From: Ascaris suum
Lineage: Eukaryota > Nematoda > Chromadorea > Rhabditida > Ascarididae
Assembly (NCBI GenBank): GCA_013433145.1
Contig: CM024179.1
Location: 124,001 to 188,000 of the forward strand
Direction of reading: 5' to 3'
Length of the DNA: 64,000 bases
In this document: positions 25,830 to 40,800 of the stretch, in pieces
Position numbering within the stretch: position 1 is the stretch's first letter
Layout: each line of letters opens with the position of its first letter
Translations under genes and position numbers: made by a program
The notes under the pieces: generated by a model
The model's input: the letters and a program-made list of their open reading frames with translations, nothing else
What the model was told of the DNA's origin: nothing
Database searches by the model: none

Positions 25830-28800
25830 TATATAGTCGAAAACAGAACATACATATAGTCGAAAAAAGAACATTATAAAGTTTCCCTCATCCAATGCAC
25901 TTTTGATCTCTGTCCCATTTAGGAGATGCTGCAAACCTTCAAAAGTCGGCGCGTGCGCAGAGAGTGAGGGATAAGATCTAACTGAAAATATCCGATTCCC
26001 CAGAGGCAGCAGTTCCTGCTGAAATCTTTTTCTGTGAATGGAATTAAACGGAATCTCCTCCTCTGTTATAGTGAAATGAGTTTTCAGAGATAGCAATAAC
26101 GATAAACTAATTTTTCATGGAGGGTGCAGAAAAATAAAATTAACCTGAATGAGCAACATTCTCTTTTCCGTTCTCCTGTAAAGAGGGCGATCGATGCAGA
26201 CCCATCGAAGATTTGACAAAACGCAAAAAAAAATAGAGACAGAACATGACAAAAAGGAAAAGTGATGCATATCCCACGTAAGAATTTCATGGAAATAAAG
26301 TAAGTTAGAGGTAACAACCTTATGTTTTGAAGGTAAGAGGACCGTCTTTAATTTACGAATTCAGAAAAGGTGGCGCATGAAATTCAGGACTTGAGCATCA
26401 ATGTAAGACGTCAACGCTTTGAGCTTTCACATAAATACTCATCCAAGTGGAGATCAGCTTTTATCACTGACTGCGAGAGCTGCGATCAATAACAACATCA
26501 ACCGCTGAAAATGCAGTTCGCATTTTCAGCGCTTGATCGTTCCCAAAATTGTTTAGTTCTTTTGCGGAATATCCTGACAAAAATTTGACAGTGCAACGAG
26601 CGGTACTGGAAGGGAAGCACCTCAGCCAAAAGCACGTGGTGCTTCTAACAGAATAGGTAGAAATTAAAACATATTTCCTAACTAAACAGCATCCTATCCA
26701 TTTCTAGATCAGTTCTCCTCACCAACAACTGTAACAAAAAAAACGACATTCTTTCAGTTTCCTAAATATTGTTTCGCTGCACAACAACACCTCTCTCGAC
26801 GCGACGGCTAGAGGGAACGTCCTATACAGAACTGAGCCACCTCAGAGAAGCGACTATGCCTGCATATCCCAACTTCATGCTAACGAAAATGCCAGCTTTC
26901 CTCCAAGCTGTCTATCCCTACATATACTTCTTCAAAACAGCAATTGGTTAACTAATGGGAAATATACTTGAAAACACGGGGAATAACCCCCATCACTTCC
27001 ATCAAGAGCAGCACAACTCCTGCCCGCCTAGATGTAAATAGACAGAAGAAAATCATCCCGAAAGTTACGTACTCATAAGTTTAGCCTCCTCGGTCGCCAC
27101 TGCCGCCAATGTAATAGGTAATTTGGAGTAGGTATCCTTAACTGAAAGAAAGCATCAAAGGCATTATCACTTCCAATACAATGAAACACCTGTAGCATCA
27201 GTGTATAAGGGTAGTGACAGGCAAAAAAAGAACATTTTCCTCGTAATAAAGGAAGTTCAACTTTTCTAAAATAGTCCTTTGAACTGATTCATGGAATTTG
27301 GTCTACTTTTTCCAGACCAACCGATTTTGTAAAAATCAGATCATCAGGCATTCCTCAGAAATTCACGAAAAACATAACATATGATGGGCAGTTGGATTTT
27401 GTTAAAAATTGGACGCACAGGTGACATTCGTTTGGAAACTCGATGAAAGGCCTACTCGGTGACTACCCGCGGAAATTTCCTCACCTAAAACTTTTCTTTG
27501 AACTGTACGAGATTGCGCTTTTCGCCTGTCAACGGGAAACATGCCCTAGTCATGTTACTGAAGCTTAAATGGAAATTCTGCAAAAAAAGCTTTCGATATA
27601 AATCGATCATTTCGAGGCCATTCTACTTTGAAACGTTCGATTTTACGATGATTTTCGTGAGAAACAACGAAAAATTCAACTTTTAATACACATATCGGGA
27701 GAAGTTACAATTTTTTGCAGACTGTTAAATGTTACGGGAAACTTAGCACCGACATAATTTTCAATGACGGATTAGAAATAATTACACATCTTAAAAGTCG
27801 TTATCTACGAAGTTTTTCTACTTTTTTTCCTTCATAACTTAGGCGTTTAAAGAAATCCCGTGGGAGAGTGCATGTTCAGAAAAGTTCTGGTTTTGCTGGA
27901 TTGCTGGATCAACGACATAGTTTCAGTATTCACGAACAGCTGTTTTTTTTTTTTGCAACTGCATCTAAAACTTTTTAATGAAACTAAATCATCTCAGTGA
28001 AATGGACGACTTAAAATTTGTATCTCAACTTGTGTAGCTGATCACCAAATATTGTAATACGGTCTCAATGCTACGACTACTGCATATTTCCCATTCCCAC
28101 TGCTGTAAGAAAATCGCATTCTTAGCGCTCAGAGGTTTTCGGATATTTCTTTTCAATAAAACGCCCACTGGAATATCTCTCTGGCGCAAAATTTCCAGCA
28201 AATTTCAGCAGTAAAAACAAGTGACTGTTCTACTGGATAATTAAAAGTTGCATAGTTCTCTGAAATAAACTGATTTCCTAGATAACGCAAAGTTTCATTT
28301 CCGAAGACGGGCCTCGAAATTACACAAAGGAGAACACCCTCATGTGTCCTGACATTTTGCAACCCAATGATCCAAGATCATGTAAGAAGCATTGCACTCC
28401 TATACGTAGAGATTTTTCCCAGTGCATTACAATCAGAAAACATCGAGTAACGTAACGGCTAGTAGAATGGTACCAGTTATTTGTAAACTGTCGATAAACA
28501 GTGAGATCTTTTTACCTGACGAATGCCTCACACATTTCGCAATCCCCGCTGCATCCTCAGTACTCTCTATTTCATCCAAATGCTATGCGCTATCCTTCAA
28601 ATCGTTGCAGTTTTAACATAAGGTGGGAAGGTATCAGAAACATCTCCGACAAGTCGGATTTGCAATGAAATTTGTATTGCAAAAGAACATAAAACTAATG
28701 AAATTTAACGGCATACGTTCATCGAGGTGGTGGTCCACTCCTTGATTCACAACGAATCGATTCTCTGCATCTGCCTCTTCGAAGTTCACCTAAAGCAGCA

Positions 28801-31800
28801 CCGAACTTACTATCGTACACCAGCGCAATCCGCCTCTTTCACTTCACTTCGCATATAATTTGACAATTCACTGAGGAAATAACGAACTTCATCATAATAG
28901 CTTAACCGTCACAACCATCACAATAAAACAACAAAACAGGAACTCTCCCTGCCATGCCGCAATAAAACAAATGCAACCTTCCACTGCCTTCATATGCTTT
29001 AGAAGGATGCCGCCAACAAAAGCGCCATTCTTCCAGATCATCCAGAACTCATCCAAGTTATTAGTGCGACAGGATGGATTCGAGACAATGTTGGAATGTT
29101 AGTTAAATGAGTATACTCGGAGAAAGGACTCCGATCGGGATATCCACCGCCTCATTATCATTTTTCCCTTTCTAAAAGTTTGCGCTCTACATGGGATTTT
29201 CGTTTAAACTAGGATTTTTCCGTGCCAATTTCCTCAGTAATCAGAACTATACAAATGTTTGCATTAATTCATTTCATTATGCCCGCTGCATACTTTTTCC
29301 TGTGCGCGGGCGAGTGCCAATCACAAAATGTTTGTTTGAAACGTCCAAAACTTCATGTCACGCACCACTCTTCCGCATCATTTGTAACATCGTTGTCATA
29401 GCCGCTTACTACACATCTCAAGAATAGCGGATGTGCATACGTTAGTGGGTTTCTCCGTTCAATTGTGTTTGAGATTATTTGGCCCATGGTCTCGCCTTAT
29501 AGCACAATGAATTTCTAAGAATACTTCATTGCTACAAAATTCAGCTTTTCCAGACAGCTTACAGCTCCCAAGAAGCTTTATTTTCTTCTTTCGAAGGTTT
29601 TCTTGCCTATCCTCCGCAACAACGAAACACCAGCATGTCCCTCAGCTGCCTTCTGTACAAACTATTTTTTTTCACAAATTTTCTATCAAAGGAGTTTGAA
29701 AAAAATTTATGGTTGTTACAAAAGCTTGAAAGGCAGCCGAAATCCTTCAAAGACCTTGTGTTATCATAATTGACTTTTTCGCTAATTTGCTGACGCGTAT
29801 CGACTTTTTTTCGCGCACATCAACACTTGGCATTCTTGCTAATGTGTAGTTTTTGCGTCATCCAGTCATCGTTGATTAAGCCGAAGCTCTCATTTCCTGA
29901 TGACGTTTTATCGTTGATCAATTCAGTTCCCTTTACTGTTGATCAGACCAGCCTAACCATTGTTAACATCACTGATCACGACACTTTTTCTCTTACCGTT
30001 ATTCAGCTTACTTCTGTCATCTGAACAGTGAAATATGCTCCACAGCATTTTGAAGAGCATATGCATATTCTCAATCGCAAACTGCACAAGCTATCATCCC
30101 TACAGAGGTATTTTTGTAATATTCCTCCTCCCTCTTCCGTAAAACCATTCTCCAACAATCCTAGTTTACACCACTGATGCAGATTATAGGAGAGTTGAAA
30201 ACTCCTCAGGATACACAGTTCCCCCAAAAGCATATGAAAAACTGCTTAAAATTACAATTTCGGCGATGACAGCTGCAAGTCTGACGACGTCTTCATCGAT
30301 GCATTTCAGATCATCGGTTAACAGATCGAATTTTAGTTCGCGCAACTTGATGTATTCACTGATCTCGATTGCACTTCTGCAAGTCTGCAAGAGATGTCAA
30401 CTATTAGAACAACGAAACGCGAGAGACAGGTGCAGTGCATGAATAGTTTGTGCACCGCTTTCCTTTGATTCTGTCCCTGAAATGAATGCTCACCTGGCTG
30501 GGAACTTCACATCGCCGACACCTTCCAAGTCACACCTTGTATTTGTTGACGAGGACGGTTTCCAACTATTACTTTATGGACGAGTAGACTTACGCGGACG
30601 AAGATATTTTCCCACTAGGGAAGGACACCAGGCACATTTTATTACTCGAGAGAAGTATGAGGGACCGATCAAGACCATGATAACTGCTGTATGTTGGGAA
30701 CAACAAACCTGAAAATTGGGTAGGATGCCAAGGCATCGAGGTAATGAACGTAACAGTCGGCAGCCACCGATAGCATTCTTGCCACATTTTGACAAATCAA
30801 GAACACATGCCATCCTCACCGACCAATTTCTTGCAATTATCTAAGCCCTAAAATTTTCTCATGGCATATTAACCAAAGAGATGGTCATTTAGTATCGCAT
30901 TCATCACTGCAAAAATCTAAATCAATTCGTCTACTTGAATGCACTGTCTGCAGAAAACTTCTGGTTTTAAAAAGTGAATAATTGAATAATTGTTGCAAGA
31001 AAGTTTCGAAGCGTACCACTTATATATTAACAATTCACGTTTCTTTGGGGCTAAAAAATAAGCGAATTTCCAGGTTGAACGAAGAATGCTAAGGTGGAGA
31101 TATCCAATCATAAGATTTCGACACGAGTGTTTCTTATGAGCGAAATGAGCCAAAATTACATTGAAACATTTATACATCTATTAGAAATGTCGACCTTCAC
31201 GAACTGAGCATCCAGTTCATGAAATAAAGCTAGATAAGCCGACTGGAAAACTTAACAATTAAGCAAAATGAATGGAACAAGTTAACAAATCTAAGCTAAT
31301 TGGCCAAAATTTTTGATGTAATAAAGGCGAGGTGAGGTAGAAATTTGCAAATATAAGCGAGGCGAACCGAAAACAATTCCATAGCTCGATGATTTTCTCT
31401 GCTCTCTCGGGACCCCTGGGGCCCATTGTTGGAAGGATTCGAAGATCCAATCCTCCTAACCCTTTGTCGCTCTCCTCTGTACGTTAATGATGCATTAATG
31501 ACTTGTAGTGAGTGATGAGAAGTTTAAGGCACACATCGAACTTGTTAAACAATCACGTGAATGATACACAATCTCATTCCACCCAAACTCAAAAAGACGT
31601 TTCTGTTAATTCAACATCCGAGTGATACAATACCGACGCTCAAAGCATCATGCCCCAGCAAACACCAATAAGCATAGAAATGACCAACAAATATCAAAAA
31701 ATAGGTACGGCCAACAAGAAGAAGAAAGATCATTTGGCCAAATGAAGTAATATCCAAACATGTATAGCGATCAAAAGCTAACCAAATAGAGCTTTCGCCA

Positions 31801-34800
31801 ATCATTCACGGTCAGCTGGCCACCTTGTGCCCTCTTCAGGATACCCTTAAAGTAGATTTCATGCAGTGCGTTATACTTGAGTCAATAAGCGCATCGACCA
31901 GCGAGCCAATATCAACAACGTCTCAAAATTTGTGGAACAAAGATATACAGGTACAACCAAAAAATTTATGAGGGTAATAGCATCATTACTGCCTCATTTA
32001 GGAGAAAGATTATTAACTTTAAAAAATTCACTGAAAAAAAATTCTACTCCTCACTTGGCGAATATTACATCATTCAAGGTCATCTCAACCATTATTTTGA
32101 TTACAGAAGATGCAACCGCCGGAGTAAAAGGAGCCAGAGTCGTATTTCTTAGGCCACCTTGAAAATCCACATAGGCCAACTGAGAGTTCTAGCTAATTTC
32201 TTCTGCCCTCAACGTCTGAGGATTTCATTCTCCAATCCAATCGGACTATAATCAACTATTCACGTTCATCGCTCATATCACTTTTGCCGACCACCTGCGC
32301 TGCATCAGAGAGCATAGCAACCGTATCTGCTGATATCCAGTGTTATCTAGAACTGCTACTGGATATTTATCCCGCTCATTTAGCACGTCGCAGCAAGGAT
32401 CATTTTTGAGTATTCAGCAATTAAATAAAACATAGCCAAGCCAAACCACTTCAAAGCTTCCTTAAACAGTATGAAGTTTTTGATCAGCATTATGAGATGT
32501 GCAGGTAGATGAGAGTAATGAAGTTGCTATCCTCTCTCCTGAAGAAGTAACACTGCATGCCTCTGCTGGTTACTTTCTGGCAGAAACTTTTTTATTTTCA
32601 AGTGTTGCTTACTGCCCAGTTACAATCCGTCAAAAGGACGACCCTCATCGCATCATAGTCTCCTTTCCCTCTCCCCTCCTGTCCTCACTATGGCCTTTCA
32701 AAAAATAAGGACGAGATGAAGACTGCAAGTAGCCTTTTTAAAACTTAGATTTCATCACGCTAGACTGACAGTGATGGTGACTGCTAGCTCAATTAACGGC
32801 CGGACAGCTAGAGACAACTCAGAGGAACAGACAGCTTGAAACCCATGTCTTCAGCAGTAAAAAAGTGAGCAATAGGAGAGACCCCTTTATAAGCAGGAAG
32901 CAGCGATAAAGAAAATATGATCATGATGCATCTCCATTTTACGGCATCGTCGGGTGACAAACGTGAGCCAAAAAGCAAAGTGTGAGGGGGATACGGAGGA
33001 GGGGGATTAGACAAGACCGAGGTAAGCGAGAAGGTGGAGAGAAAACGAGAGGAGAGGACAGGGAGAGAAAAAAATTGGAGAAGTAAGTGCGAATAAAATT
33101 GGACGAATAAGTGAGAGATGACAGAGGAGCACACATCGAACAGACCCGAGTCTACGCTTTCATGTCGACTCGGTCCTCTATGTGCTAAACGCTGTCATTT
33201 CTCATTTACTTGCTCAACTGTATCCTCATCTACTTTCCCCACTTTTCTTTAGCCGTTGTCCCACTCACCCTAACTCAGTGCCGTGCTTCTCCCGGCCTTT
33301 TAACATCCTCTTCACATATCGTTCTTTTATTACTTGGCTAATATTTATCACCTGATGATGCCATAAGGTGATGAAGTGTGATGACAATATTTTCTTTACC
33401 GCTACTTCTTGCACATAAAACAGTCTCTCCTGCCTTCATTAAATCATACAAAATGGTGATGATGTGCACTGCACTGCGCAACTATGCACCAAAAATTTTA
33501 CCAAAATGATGCAAAGTCCCAGTAATTAACGCACAAGCAACCAGTGCTCATACTATCTGAGTTGAAAGGATCAGAAAAGAGGGAAGAGAAGGAGGAAAGG
33601 AGCAAAATTCCAACCCTTTAAAAAAATTACATAGGAATTTAGCAAAAAAAAAAAAAAAAAGAGTGGAGAAAGAATACAAAAAGGTTGCACTAACTCTAAA
33701 TATTAAAGCCAATTTCAAAAGCTTGCATTGGGAGTGACCACCTTATCTCAGTTATCAAAGAAAATGGGTAACAGAATAGAGACTAGAGTTAACCTTAGGA
33801 GAGCAAATTCTCTTGAGCCGTTTGCGTGCAAAGTTCGCCGCATCCAAGTTGCATTCTTGAACAAAAAACTCGACCGCATTCAAACGATTCTTCAATACAT
33901 CGCAATCCATCGTCGGTCTTTCAAACCATCGCCTGAAAATAACGCTTTTTCTTACAATCTTTACACGTTTATTTAAACATTTATTATATATAATCTATAC
34001 TCACAAGGGCCGTTCTCGGCATCCCTGTTATTAATACATCCATTTCTCCTCGATCGGAAGGAAGATTGCCAACATTTTCAACACACCGTGCATAAACAAA
34101 AAACCTTTTCACGAGAAGCAAATCAACATTACTTCAGGAGTTACTTTCGTTCGAATTGTCAAGCTGGAAGATGGCGTCACTAGCCATCAGAATTTAGAAA
34201 AACCCACGAAACAGCATCGCAAAGAGTGACTGCTATAATTGTCTTATCACTTGCGACACAAAATTACTTGAAAAGACTTGAATTTCAAAAGAAACCAATT
34301 TGACTAGCTAATATGCAAGAGAGTTAATATTAAACACTATACACTAAATATTGAAACTGCCTGAATTCTGCATGTAACAATGTAACACAAAAATATAGCA
34401 TGACCTCAATAAGCGTATGTATATATGCATATGCTAAAATTTCCACAATTCTTCATACGATTTCCGGTTTGGGCCTGAGGAAGCACATAACTTTAAAATA
34501 ATAACCGACACCCAGATTAGGTACGTAATGATATTTTCTGTACCGAGAAATTATCACATTTGTCTAAGTGAAAATGAACCTGCGAGAAGGACCGATCAGA
34601 TTTCTGAATGGCACAATTTCGGATATGCCACCAGATCACTTTTGACTGTGTTGATTACAAGATTAGCAACATCAGCGTTATGCCGCAGCATTATTAATGC
34701 CCAGCAGCAGCACTGTATTCTCAAGGACCGTTTTGGACTAGATGTTGCGGTGGTAATGATAGACAGTTTGTCGGTGTAAATTGCCATATCGTTTCTGGCC

Positions 34801-37800
34801 ATATAAGCATCAACTTTACAATACCGATATAATTCTTGTCGTGTAAAGCAAACACGAATGTGCTATGAATACATTTTAGCTGTTTTATAAATTCGCATTC
34901 CCCCGCATAAAAATCACAATGGAAGTGGTTACAGATGTAAGCAAAAAAGTAAAAATCGAAAGGAAATGATCTCATCGCTATCAAATTATGATCTCATTGA
35001 TATAAATTATGATAGCTTGAAGAGCACCTTATTTCTTATTGTCGTTTTTATGACAATAATGCACTTGTTTAAAAGCCAGAATTGATATGCTTGAAAGTGC
35101 AAACATCGTATCAACTAAAAACAACATCACTAATGACCCTCTCCCGATCAAAACATATCCATTAACTGCATAAATTCTATACATAAGCCGTGTAAAGTGA
35201 TACGGCCTAATAAACACGAAGAGAACAACGCGGAAGCGCACTTATGGCAAGTAATTGATAAGACAAGCACGGAAACTGCTCTCCTTTCCAAAGATCAAAC
35301 GCTCATCTTTTAAGCAACTCTAACAAATGCCTCCCTTCCTCCTTTAATGACGCATCCTCCTTGAGTGGCGCCTAGAACAGCTGCTATCCGTCATACTTAA
35401 GTGGACTATCTCAATAACGTGGCTTACGTGGAATTCACATTGTGAAAATGACTCAACCTCGCAACAGGTGTTTTAAACGATAAAACGACTATGGCTACCA
35501 TCAGCACTAAAACGACCATGGCTACCATCAGCAGTGTGATATTAACGAGGCGAAGTGGACAAAGAGCTTAGCAAGCCCACCTAAGAAGCACTTTTCCTGG
35601 TCGCGAGCAGCACCGATTGCACATTCTGAAGAGACTTATGCCCTCACGACCACTTTGCGACGTGCTCGCTGTAGATGCAGACGGGTGTGCTTGTTTTTGG
35701 AAGATACATAACGCGCTGAATGTCGTCTCATGCATCTCTAGCATGTGTTCGCTGAAAGAAAATACACTCGATTATATGCTGTAACGACTCCAATGGCGTT
35801 TAAATTAAAGGCACGTATGCACGAGCTTTTATTAATAGCTGACTGCTAAATTCGTCGTTCACTACTGGTAAATTGAAGAACGATCGCTCCCACAACAGAA
35901 TATCAATAATTTGGAAGTCTTTCAGAAATTCCGGACATCCAATCTACCGAAATAAAACTGGCCTAGATGAAGCCACGTCTTTCAACGATACAAATAAATT
36001 CATCTGTTTTTCTGCAGCAAGAAATTTTAAAAAATTAAAAGGCACAACCATCTCTTCATAAATCAGATCTCGGCAATTTGGTAAGCATACCTGCTTAGTT
36101 TTGCATGGATCACTACGACATAACAACTCCACCACGGTACACACCTCTACCACTCTGGATAGCTCTACTGGTATCACATTTCTCCCACTCTGGATAGCTC
36201 TACTGGTATCACATTTCTCCCACTCTGGATAGCTCTACTGGTATCACATTTCTCCCACTCTGGATAGCTCTACTGGTATCACATTTCTCCCACTCTGGAT
36301 AGCTCTACTGGTATCACATTTCTCCCACTCTGGATAGCTCTACTGGTATCACATTTCTCCCACTCTGGATAGCTCTACTGGTATCACATTTCTCCCACTC
36401 TGGATAGCTCTACTGGTATCACATTTCTCCCACTCTGGATAGCTCTACTGGTATCACATTTCTCCCACTCTGGATAGCTCTTTCGTATTTTATGGTTCAA
36501 AATGAACACGTTAAAAGGCTAGAATCAGCATCGTTTGATACGTTTGGGACGCTTAATTCATCTCATCTTACAACTACCTTGTAAATACACACACGCCCCT
36601 GCGCCACCCATAATATCATATAAATATAATCAGTTGTAAAGCAGCGAACAAAGATACATGGTGAAAGTCTTGATGCGGATAATTGGCGTCTTCACGTTGT
36701 AGTCTTCGAATTCCACTCCCAAACGCACTGCGTCCAAGTATTTCAATAACGCACCAAACGCACGAACCTGCACCAAACGCACTCGTGCATACATAAAACG
36801 CAAATCAATAAAGTCCGAACAATAGTAGCTATCACCAATGAGCTGTGCGAGTGGTAAATAAATGCAAAAAGCTGTTCATCAGACCAAAAACATGCTTGTT
36901 TTCGCCAAAAACTCCAATCAAGCAACAAAAAGATTTATACATAATAGAGGAGATATATGGAAATGCGTTGAACGTTGAGATTGAAGATCGTAATGCATTA
37001 CAGCGGTTTTTCAATGAGTTTAAGTGAAAGGAAGCTTCAAAACGCAGTAATGATAGAATATAAGTTAACCATGCATGTTGATGTAATATCGATACGAAAT
37101 GCGAGTTTTAATGAATTTTGCTCTCCGTTCAAAGCAATCGACTCGAACAGGGCAGCGATACGCCTCTTTGCTCCGTCAAAGTCTGCAAATTCAAATAATC
37201 CCGCATCTCGCCTCAATATCTTAGGATTTAAAGAAGCAGTAGAATAAAAGCAAGATCCAATGATGAATACATTAAAAGACAGCAAGAAAAGATATGACAG
37301 AAAATAACTTAGAGAATGCAATGAAAGAAATATTCCGATCAAAGATCATTTGAGCGCTATGAGAACGACTACCTATATTTTTATGCAATCATAACGTGCT
37401 CTCGCCCATCACCCTACTGCTAAGCATTACAAATATTTCCTCATTCGATGTCTGCTTAAGGCTATTAAACATTAAATGCATTTTTTAGTTGCAGCCAATC
37501 TTAGTGGAAGACTTCTAGTCGCTTTACACCAACCTTTAACAGTAGCTTTTCTCTGTTCGACCAACAATATCTGCTTTCGAAGAATTTGAGAGCAAAATAA
37601 CAACCTGAGAAGCGTTCGAAGGTTACCACGAAATTTCGATCTTCTTTTTTTCTCATCATAAATTATGACATTCCTCAATTATTGATGGTATTTCAAAAAT
37701 GTGACCTGAAAGTTTTTTGGTAATGCTCTGAAATAAAGGGGGCGCTGTTTGATACCACCGACCACTTTGGCCCGGAAAAAAAAATAGCTGTAGTGCGCAC

Positions 37801-40800
37801 TCATAGAGATAAATATCACATCGACGACTAAATTCCCACTTTAAAAAGCTCCCTTTGACTCAGTGCAGTCAATAATTTCCACATCAAATTTTTGTCCATA
37901 CTCGGATCCCAACCGAGCAGCTGAAAGGGCAGGTAAAAAGCTGAACAGTTATAAAACGACGGGACCAAAGGTCACATGGATGAGTTGCAGAGCTGAGGAT
38001 TAAAAACAAGCCTAGGCATTTATCCTGTACAATATGCCCGGATCGGTGCACTAGTTTCGAGGGTTAAATACGCGGAGAGATAGACAATAGGGCATCTCCA
38101 GTGTATGTCCTGCTCAAGAAGAAATGAGAGCAATTCGCGTGATTGATATATACACAACGTTTTCATTCAAAGCGCTCATTACTCGTTTAGTTTACATTTC
38201 TTCTATGTATTTCTACTTCAGTGGAGATTCACACAAAGGCACGTGTATTCACGCAGGCATTTTCAAAAAACAGACGTTAAGAGAAGAGACGATGGCAATG
38301 TGGATGTTGCATCGACCGGGTCAATCCAACGCTTGGTCATAATTACTGCGACAAATCTTGGATGATTCATAACTACTACGGTAAAACGGATGCCTAGGTC
38401 TAAACGATCATCAACAGACAAAAATACAGTAGTGGAGCCGGGTCGTTTCAAGCCGCTGAACTGTTAAAGATGGCAAAAACAACCGAAATTCGGCAAATAT
38501 AGAGACGATAGATGACCAAAGATGTTTTTAAAGATATTTATGAAAAAAAGGTGACATCTTTTCAAACGAAGCAGCCGAAATTCAGCGCCCTAGTCTTCAT
38601 TTAGAGTTCAGCAATTAGATGTGGTGGAAGCAACCCAGAGATACACAGGAAAATCTGACCAAAGGTATGGCGGAAGCGGAAAGGTGATGCGCCACTCAGT
38701 GGAGAATCGTGATTTCAGATGGCACGATAGTCAAATTTTCACTCTACTTATTGGTGAAGATAGAAAAAAATGACTCGTTCATTAGAAAGAAAGACAACAT
38801 TCTATGCTGCGCTAAACCCATGTATGTGCAAGCACACTGAAAACACTTGCAACGTTGAGGAATGAATCTTCCCTTATGCTCGTCCTCGCCTCCACTCGAA
38901 GAACATTGAAAAGTTTGGATGGCGTCAGGTTCAAAACAAATGCAAATTTTCGAGCGACTGCGATCCGAAAACATAGAAAACATTTCCTCCCTTCCTCGGA
39001 ATAGGAATTAGGACTGCCTTGAGGAAAACGGTTGTGTATGATGATTAACTACTTTCTAGGCTTCGTACACAATATTACTGAGTTATGCGCACCGAGGAAA
39101 ATGACTAATCAGATTAAGCGACTTCTGTCATATCAGCGCTTGGATGCAGATAACTTTTTCCGTGGTTTCATCCCCATGAGCTGGGTGACCGGGAGGCATT
39201 TTATCAATATTCTGAGTACGACCGAATCTGCTACATAAAATTCTACAATATATGTCACAGTATTTATAGAAATGCTATGCGGTACACAGCTTAAAATGTG
39301 ACTACAATGGCTCTCTATTCACTAAGGGATATAACATGCTCGTAAAGTACTTCTAAAAATTGTTTCTGTGGAAGGTAATGATGGCTACCGGATTCCATTA
39401 AACGTTGATGTTAGTGTCGAAAGAGTTTCCAAGCCCATTTACAAGCTCTTCAATAACATTTTTCTCAAACTTTACAGTATTCGGTCACTGTTTCTAAAAC
39501 GCACTGCAAGAGCAATTTTATAGTCGCTTAGTATAATTTTCCTATGTTCCCTATTCCTGTCACACCTTTCCTTCTTGTAACAGTGCGTTCGTTTCACCTT
39601 TGTTGAAGAAACCGCCTGCCACTTCAGTAAAAAGCTCATGCTCAATTAGTTTGATGTCCTCCGCTTATAAAGTTTTAGTCATGAGAGATGCATTAAAGGC
39701 CACTTTATACGGAATCACCTTCTTCGCATTTCAGGGACTTTAACTGAATGAATAAGTAAATAATAAGTTAAATAATCATACTGTATCATTTGCACCTGCC
39801 GCAATTTTCTACTTCAAACAATTATACTATACTTACCATATGCTACCTCAGGCATGAGGTGAAGAGCACATAGCCGAAATCCAAGGTCATCCTCCTCATC
39901 GCTTTTACACTCCTCTTTATTTCCTCCCCTCTTTTCATTTCCGGTTACCTCGCCACTTCCGTCACGACTGTTACTCGTGCCGTTTTTTTCACTTGTCCCA
40001 ATCGATGCACTTTTATCTACATCGCATGACATTTTGTCGTCACCACCGTTACCTAAAAGAAAACACCTTCATCCACCTGTATAAAAGAGGTCTTCGCATA
40101 TATGCGGGCAATCTGCACATCCCTCTGGCCTTCGTTTCACTCATCTCAAAACGTGAAGTAGTGTTATTGTAGACAATGCATGTGCGCGCATCGCGCCTAC
40201 GATCACGAAAATGGAATCGACAACAAGAAATAAGCCTCAGGAGCAGATTTATAAAGAAGCCATCTGAAGTCAATCTCAAAAAACCAACCCAACGCCCTCA
40301 AAGAAATCGTGGTCAAGTATCTGGGAACGAGAACCGCACACAGGATTCGAATTTCAGGGCCTCGCGGGGACCGATTCGGCTTATTTTGCCACAAAAAGTC
40401 ATTACTGACAGGTACCGACTTCAACAGATACTAAATTACGCTCATGTTTTGGAGACTTTCGGCGATGAAAGAACAGGATTGAATGGACGAAGACAATCCA
40501 AGGCAACATAACTTACATAAATGATTAAGAAATGTGAGCAGCGTTATATCCTGCGCTTTGCTCGCAAGAACAACAGTGGGGCAGACTTGTCGCAACACTG
40601 AAAAATGAGCTTTTGTAATGCCAGGTAATAGTACAATAACATCAAGTCCAAAGAATACTGGCAAAAACCCGTCAGGAAGCGTTAAAATATATGTGGAGTT
40701 GCACTATGTAAACTCTATTAACCTAATCAAATTGGTTCAGCGAGCTTTACCAAGCCGAGCTGGACCCGACAACCTAAGACATCAATCTAAGCTCTTTAGA

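Noticed and set aside
26153..26183. Possible 31-nt microexon (ENGKENVAHS) between MSH5 exons 11 and 12
   Set aside because: Splice sites are present but including it breaks the phase with the neighbouring exons and does not resemble MSH5.
35944..36200. Minus-strand open frame (VIPVELSRVVEV) running from the 35-bp array as a possible MSH5 exon
   Set aside because: The exon at 36,658-36,767 encodes the same MSH5 segment with far better similarity and joins exon 7 in phase, so this frame is a coincidence of the repeat.
38263..38983. Minus-strand frames near 38.3 and 38.8 kb as extra MSH5 exons
   Set aside because: Exons 4 and 5 already join in phase to give a continuous match to homologues, leaving no room for them.
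40176..40511. Basic 111-codon plus-strand ORF in the MSH5 intron 3 region
   Set aside because: Arg/Lys/Gln-rich without domain features, antisense to MSH5; no support beyond length.
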